Source: Coprobacter secundus (lineage in GTDB: Bacteria; Bacteroidota; Bacteroidia; Bacteroidales; Coprobacteraceae). Taken from it: 64,000 bases of DNA. A program made the translations under genes and the position numbers. Shown here in pieces: positions 61,899-64,000 of this stretch. The notes beneath the pieces were generated by a model. It ran no database searches, was not told the DNA's origin, and saw nothing but the letters and a program-made list of their open reading frames with translations. The stretch is from positions 1 to 64,000 of the forward strand of contig JTDA01000009.1 in assembly GCA_000803105.1 (NCBI GenBank), read 5' to 3'. The first letter of the stretch is position 1. Each line of letters begins with the position of its first letter.

Positions 61899-64000
61899 AT
61901 GGGAGTAAAGCGAATTTTTATATTGGTGTTATTGGCATGTTTAGGTACATCCCATTACATGTTGGCAAAAAAGAAAAGTACAAAAACTTCTTTAGCGTCA
62001 GTTTCTGTATTAAAGATGTCAAATGATAGTACGGAATATAAAAAATTGGTAAAAGATACAAAGACTAAAAAGGGATTATTCGTAACACACTTTTCTAAAG
62101 CACATAAACTGTATTTTGAAATTCCAGATACGGCATTTTTTCATACTTATTTGCTTACAAATCGAATTGCAAGTACAAGTAATACTCAGGATTTTGTTGC
62201 AGGGCAGATGGTTACGCGACCTTTGCTCATACGTTTGAGCAAGGATGGAAATAATGTATATATACATAAAGTACAAACCGATAATGTTGTTGCAAAAGCA
62301 GATCCGATTGCTTCCGCATTTGATAAAAACTTTATGAATCCGGTGCTCAAGGCATTTAAAATTGTTGCAAGGAATGGTAAAAATGTGGTAATAGATGTTT
62401 CTTCTTTTTTTGGTGGAAATGAAAAATGTATAAGTCCTTTAAAGCCAGAAAATCCATTAGCAAAGCTATTAGGGAACAGTAAAGCGATAAAAGGAACATT
62501 TGTTTCGGATGCTTCGTCTATCACTGAAGTGAAAACTTTTCCTCAAAATATAGAAATAAAAAGTTCTATGTCTTTTACAACTTCACCTTTGAACGAACCG
62601 TATACGGTAATTGTTCATCGGTCTTTTTTGTTGTTGCCAGATGAACCTATGAGAATGAGATTGCAAGATAATAGAGTAGGGTATTTTAGTTCAGATCAAT
62701 CTTTATATACATCATCAAGAGATAAAGTTGAACTTTATACATTTATTCATCGTTGGCGTTTAGAGCCAAAAGAAAAAGAGAAAGAGAAATATTTTAGGGG
62801 GGAATTGGTCGAACCTCGTAAACCGATTGTGTTTTATGTAGATAGTGCTTTCCCAGAAAAATGGAGAAAGGTAGTGAAACAAGGCATTGAGGATTGGAAT
62901 ATAGCCTTTGAGGCGGCAGGTTTTAAAAATGCAATAAGAGCTTTGGACTATCCAAAAAATGATCCAAATTTCGATCCCGACGATATGCGTTATAGTTGTG
63001 TGAAATATGCTGCGACAACGACAGCTAATGCTATGGGACCAAGTTTTGTGGATCCTCGTAGCGGTGAAATTCTGACGGCTGATGTTATTTGGTATCATAA
63101 TATTATATCATTATTACATAATTGGCGTTTTACACAAACGGCTGCAGTTGATCCTCGTGTACGTAAATCTGTGTTTGATGATGATGTAATGCAAGAGTCT
63201 ATGCGTTATGTTGCAGCTCATGAGATAGGGCATACTTTGGGATTGATGCATAATATGGGTGCGAGTTATGCTTTTCCTGTAGATTCTTTGAGAAGTGTAA
63301 CATTTTCGAATAAATATGGTACGACTCCCAGTATAATGGACTATGCTCGTAATAATTTTATCGCACAGCCTGGTGATTTTGAGCGTGGAGTAAAACTTAC
63401 TCCTCCAGTTTTAGGCGTCTATGATATTTTTGCGATAAAATGGGGATATAGTATTATTCCTAATGTGGATTCTAAGGAGCAAGAAAAGGATATTTTAGAT
63501 AAGTGGATTGCTGAAAAGAAAAATGATTCGATGTATGAGTTTGGAGCACAGCAATTTTTTGGCACGATAGACCCTACTGACCAGACTGAAGATTTGGGAG
63601 ATAACCACATGAAAGCTGGAGATTTGTCAATTAGTAATTTAAAAATTATAATGCAAAATTTGGAAGTTTGGACATTACAGCCAGGACATACTTATGATGC
63701 TGTTGCTGATATGTATGCTCAAGTGGTGAAGCAGTATTCTCGCCATTTAGGACATGTGATGCCATATATTGGTGGCGTAAAATTTAAGGAGGTCCGTCAG
63801 GGGGAAGGTGAGCCAGCGAAGACTTATTTAGATAAAAAAGTGCAGAAAGAGGCAGTGTTGTGGTTGTTGAATCAGGCTCGTACTTATAATGAATGGCTTA
63901 CTCCTCCATCTTTAATGTTGAAACTATCTATTGATTTGAATTCGAATGATAAATTGCAGCATGCTATTGTAGGATGTCTTTTGTATCCGGCTAATTTGTA
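61899..64000 (+). CDS. Zinc-dependent metalloprotease, DUF5117/DUF5118 type (3' end beyond window)
   Basis: At least 700 residues; the frame is still open at the window edge. Signal peptide 1-23 (ILVLLACLGTSHYMLAKK). An N-terminal DUF5118 stretch (YKKLVKDTKTKKGLFVTHF), DUF5117 (TNRIASTS, FVAGQMVTRPLLIRLSK) and the catalytic domain follow: HEIGHTLGLMH with His441, Glu442, His445 and His451 is the metzincin-like HExxHxxGxxH, and SIMDY is the Met-turn. The mature protein is exported and typical of Bacteroidales; the substrate is unknown. Start ATG at 61899 is the first in frame and begins the signal peptide. Confidence 0.9.
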   Translation, partial: MGVKRIFILVLLACLGTSHYMLAKKKSTKTSLASVSVLKMSNDSTEYKKLVKDTKTKKGLFVTHFSKAHKLYFEIPDTAFFHTYLLTNRIASTSNTQDFVAGQMVTRPLLIRLSKDGNNVYIHKVQTDNVVAKADPIASAFDKNFMNPVLKAFKIVARNGKNVVIDVSSFFGGNEKCISPLKPENPLAKLLGNSKAIKGTFVSDASSITEVKTFPQNIEIKSSMSFTTSPLNEPYTVIVHRSFLLLPDEPMRMRLQDNRVGYFSSDQSLYTSSRDKVELYTFIHRWRLEPKEKEKEKYFRGELVEPRKPIVFYVDSAFPEKWRKVVKQGIEDWNIAFEAAGFKNAIRALDYPKNDPNFDPDDMRYSCVKYAATTTANAMGPSFVDPRSGEILTADVIWYHNIISLLHNWRFTQTAAVDPRVRKSVFDDDVMQESMRYVAAHEIGHTLGLMHNMGASYAFPVDSLRSVTFSNKYGTTPSIMDYARNNFIAQPGDFERGVKLTPPVLGVYDIFAIKWGYSIIPNVDSKEQEKDILDKWIAEKKNDSMYEFGAQQFFGTIDPTDQTEDLGDNHMKAGDLSISNLKIIMQNLEVWTLQPGHTYDAVADMYAQVVKQYSRHLGHVMPYIGGVKFKEVRQGEGEPAKTYLDKKVQKEAVLWLLNQARTYNEWLTPPSLMLKLSIDLNSNDKLQHAIVGCLLYPANL

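Noticed and set aside
1..64000. tRNA, rRNA, insertion sequences or riboswitches
   Set aside because: I saw no tRNA-like TPsiC/anticodon arm patterns, no transposase gene or terminal repeats, and no recognisable riboswitch core, including upstream of ribB and purL. A covariance-model search would be decisive.

Overview
The window is a low-GC (estimated by eye, high 30s percent) chromosomal segment of a Bacteroidota bacterium, almost certainly order Bacteroidales. The grounds are: TAnnTTTG-type -7 promoter boxes, many with TTG or TTTG 19-20 bases upstream; families typical of the order (DUF4290, DUF4924, DUF5063, monofunctional ribB, long single-chain PurL, DUF5117-type metalloprotease, OmpA and SPOR outer-membrane proteins); weak Shine-Dalgarno sequences; and a 47-base CRISPR repeat of the kind I associate with Bacteroidales type II-C systems. 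Genus cannot be fixed from the sequence alone; a Barnesiellaceae or Coprobacter-like gut organism is a guess.

Layout. 1-920: right part of a CRISPR array (12 identical 47-base repeats, 29-30-base spacers); its cas genes lie outside the window. 930-2000: accessory patch on the minus strand with a short secreted or anchored protein, a small two-helix membrane protein and the 3' remnant of a decayed gene. 2168-4401: rlmN and pdxA. 4704-9486: an inositol-lipid type cluster (nucleotidyltransferase, ATP-grasp protein, CDP-alcohol phosphotransferase, HAD hydrolase, myo-inositol-1-phosphate synthase). 9667-13924: carboxynorspermidine synthase (polyamines), a radical SAM protein, bcp and recA. 14206-18641 (minus): etfB, etfA, a TonB-domain protein and an acyl-CoA dehydrogenase, forming an acyl-CoA oxidation and electron-transfer operon. 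18852-24058 (minus): a PurF paralogue lacking its glutaminase nucleophile, then purL. 24326-28638: LysE-type exporter, CBM9-like protein, and two tandem outer-membrane paralogues, one ending in an OmpA domain and the other in a SPOR domain.

29050-33196 (minus): one tight housekeeping operon, yicC-gmk-nadD-DUF5063-3'-5' exonuclease-small membrane protein-beta-barrel. 33308-36505: tsaB, DUF4290, murA (Asp in place of the catalytic Cys) and rimM. 37049-40913: TSUP permease, MFS transporter and pyruvate:quinone oxidoreductase. 41211-42451: cbpA and cbpM. 42642-50471: an Mpl-like Mur ligase homologue without P-loop, DUF4924, rfbD, prfC, a CPA2 antiporter and guaA. 50639-60999: DcaP-like porin, ribB, an AraC-type pseudogene with two compensating indels, dcp, an LtaS-like sulfatase-fold transferase, a large TPR protein and a GDPD-like membrane protein. 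61899-64000: a zinc metalloprotease cut by the window edge.

Most of the window is vertically inherited core genome. The points that deserve a second look are the promoter-like sequence inside every CRISPR repeat, the inositol cluster with its CDP-inositol-like logic and extra ATP-grasp enzyme, and several proteins that keep their family fold but have lost or changed catalytic residues (PurF-like, Mpl-like, CDP-alcohol phosphotransferase, HAD, MurA).
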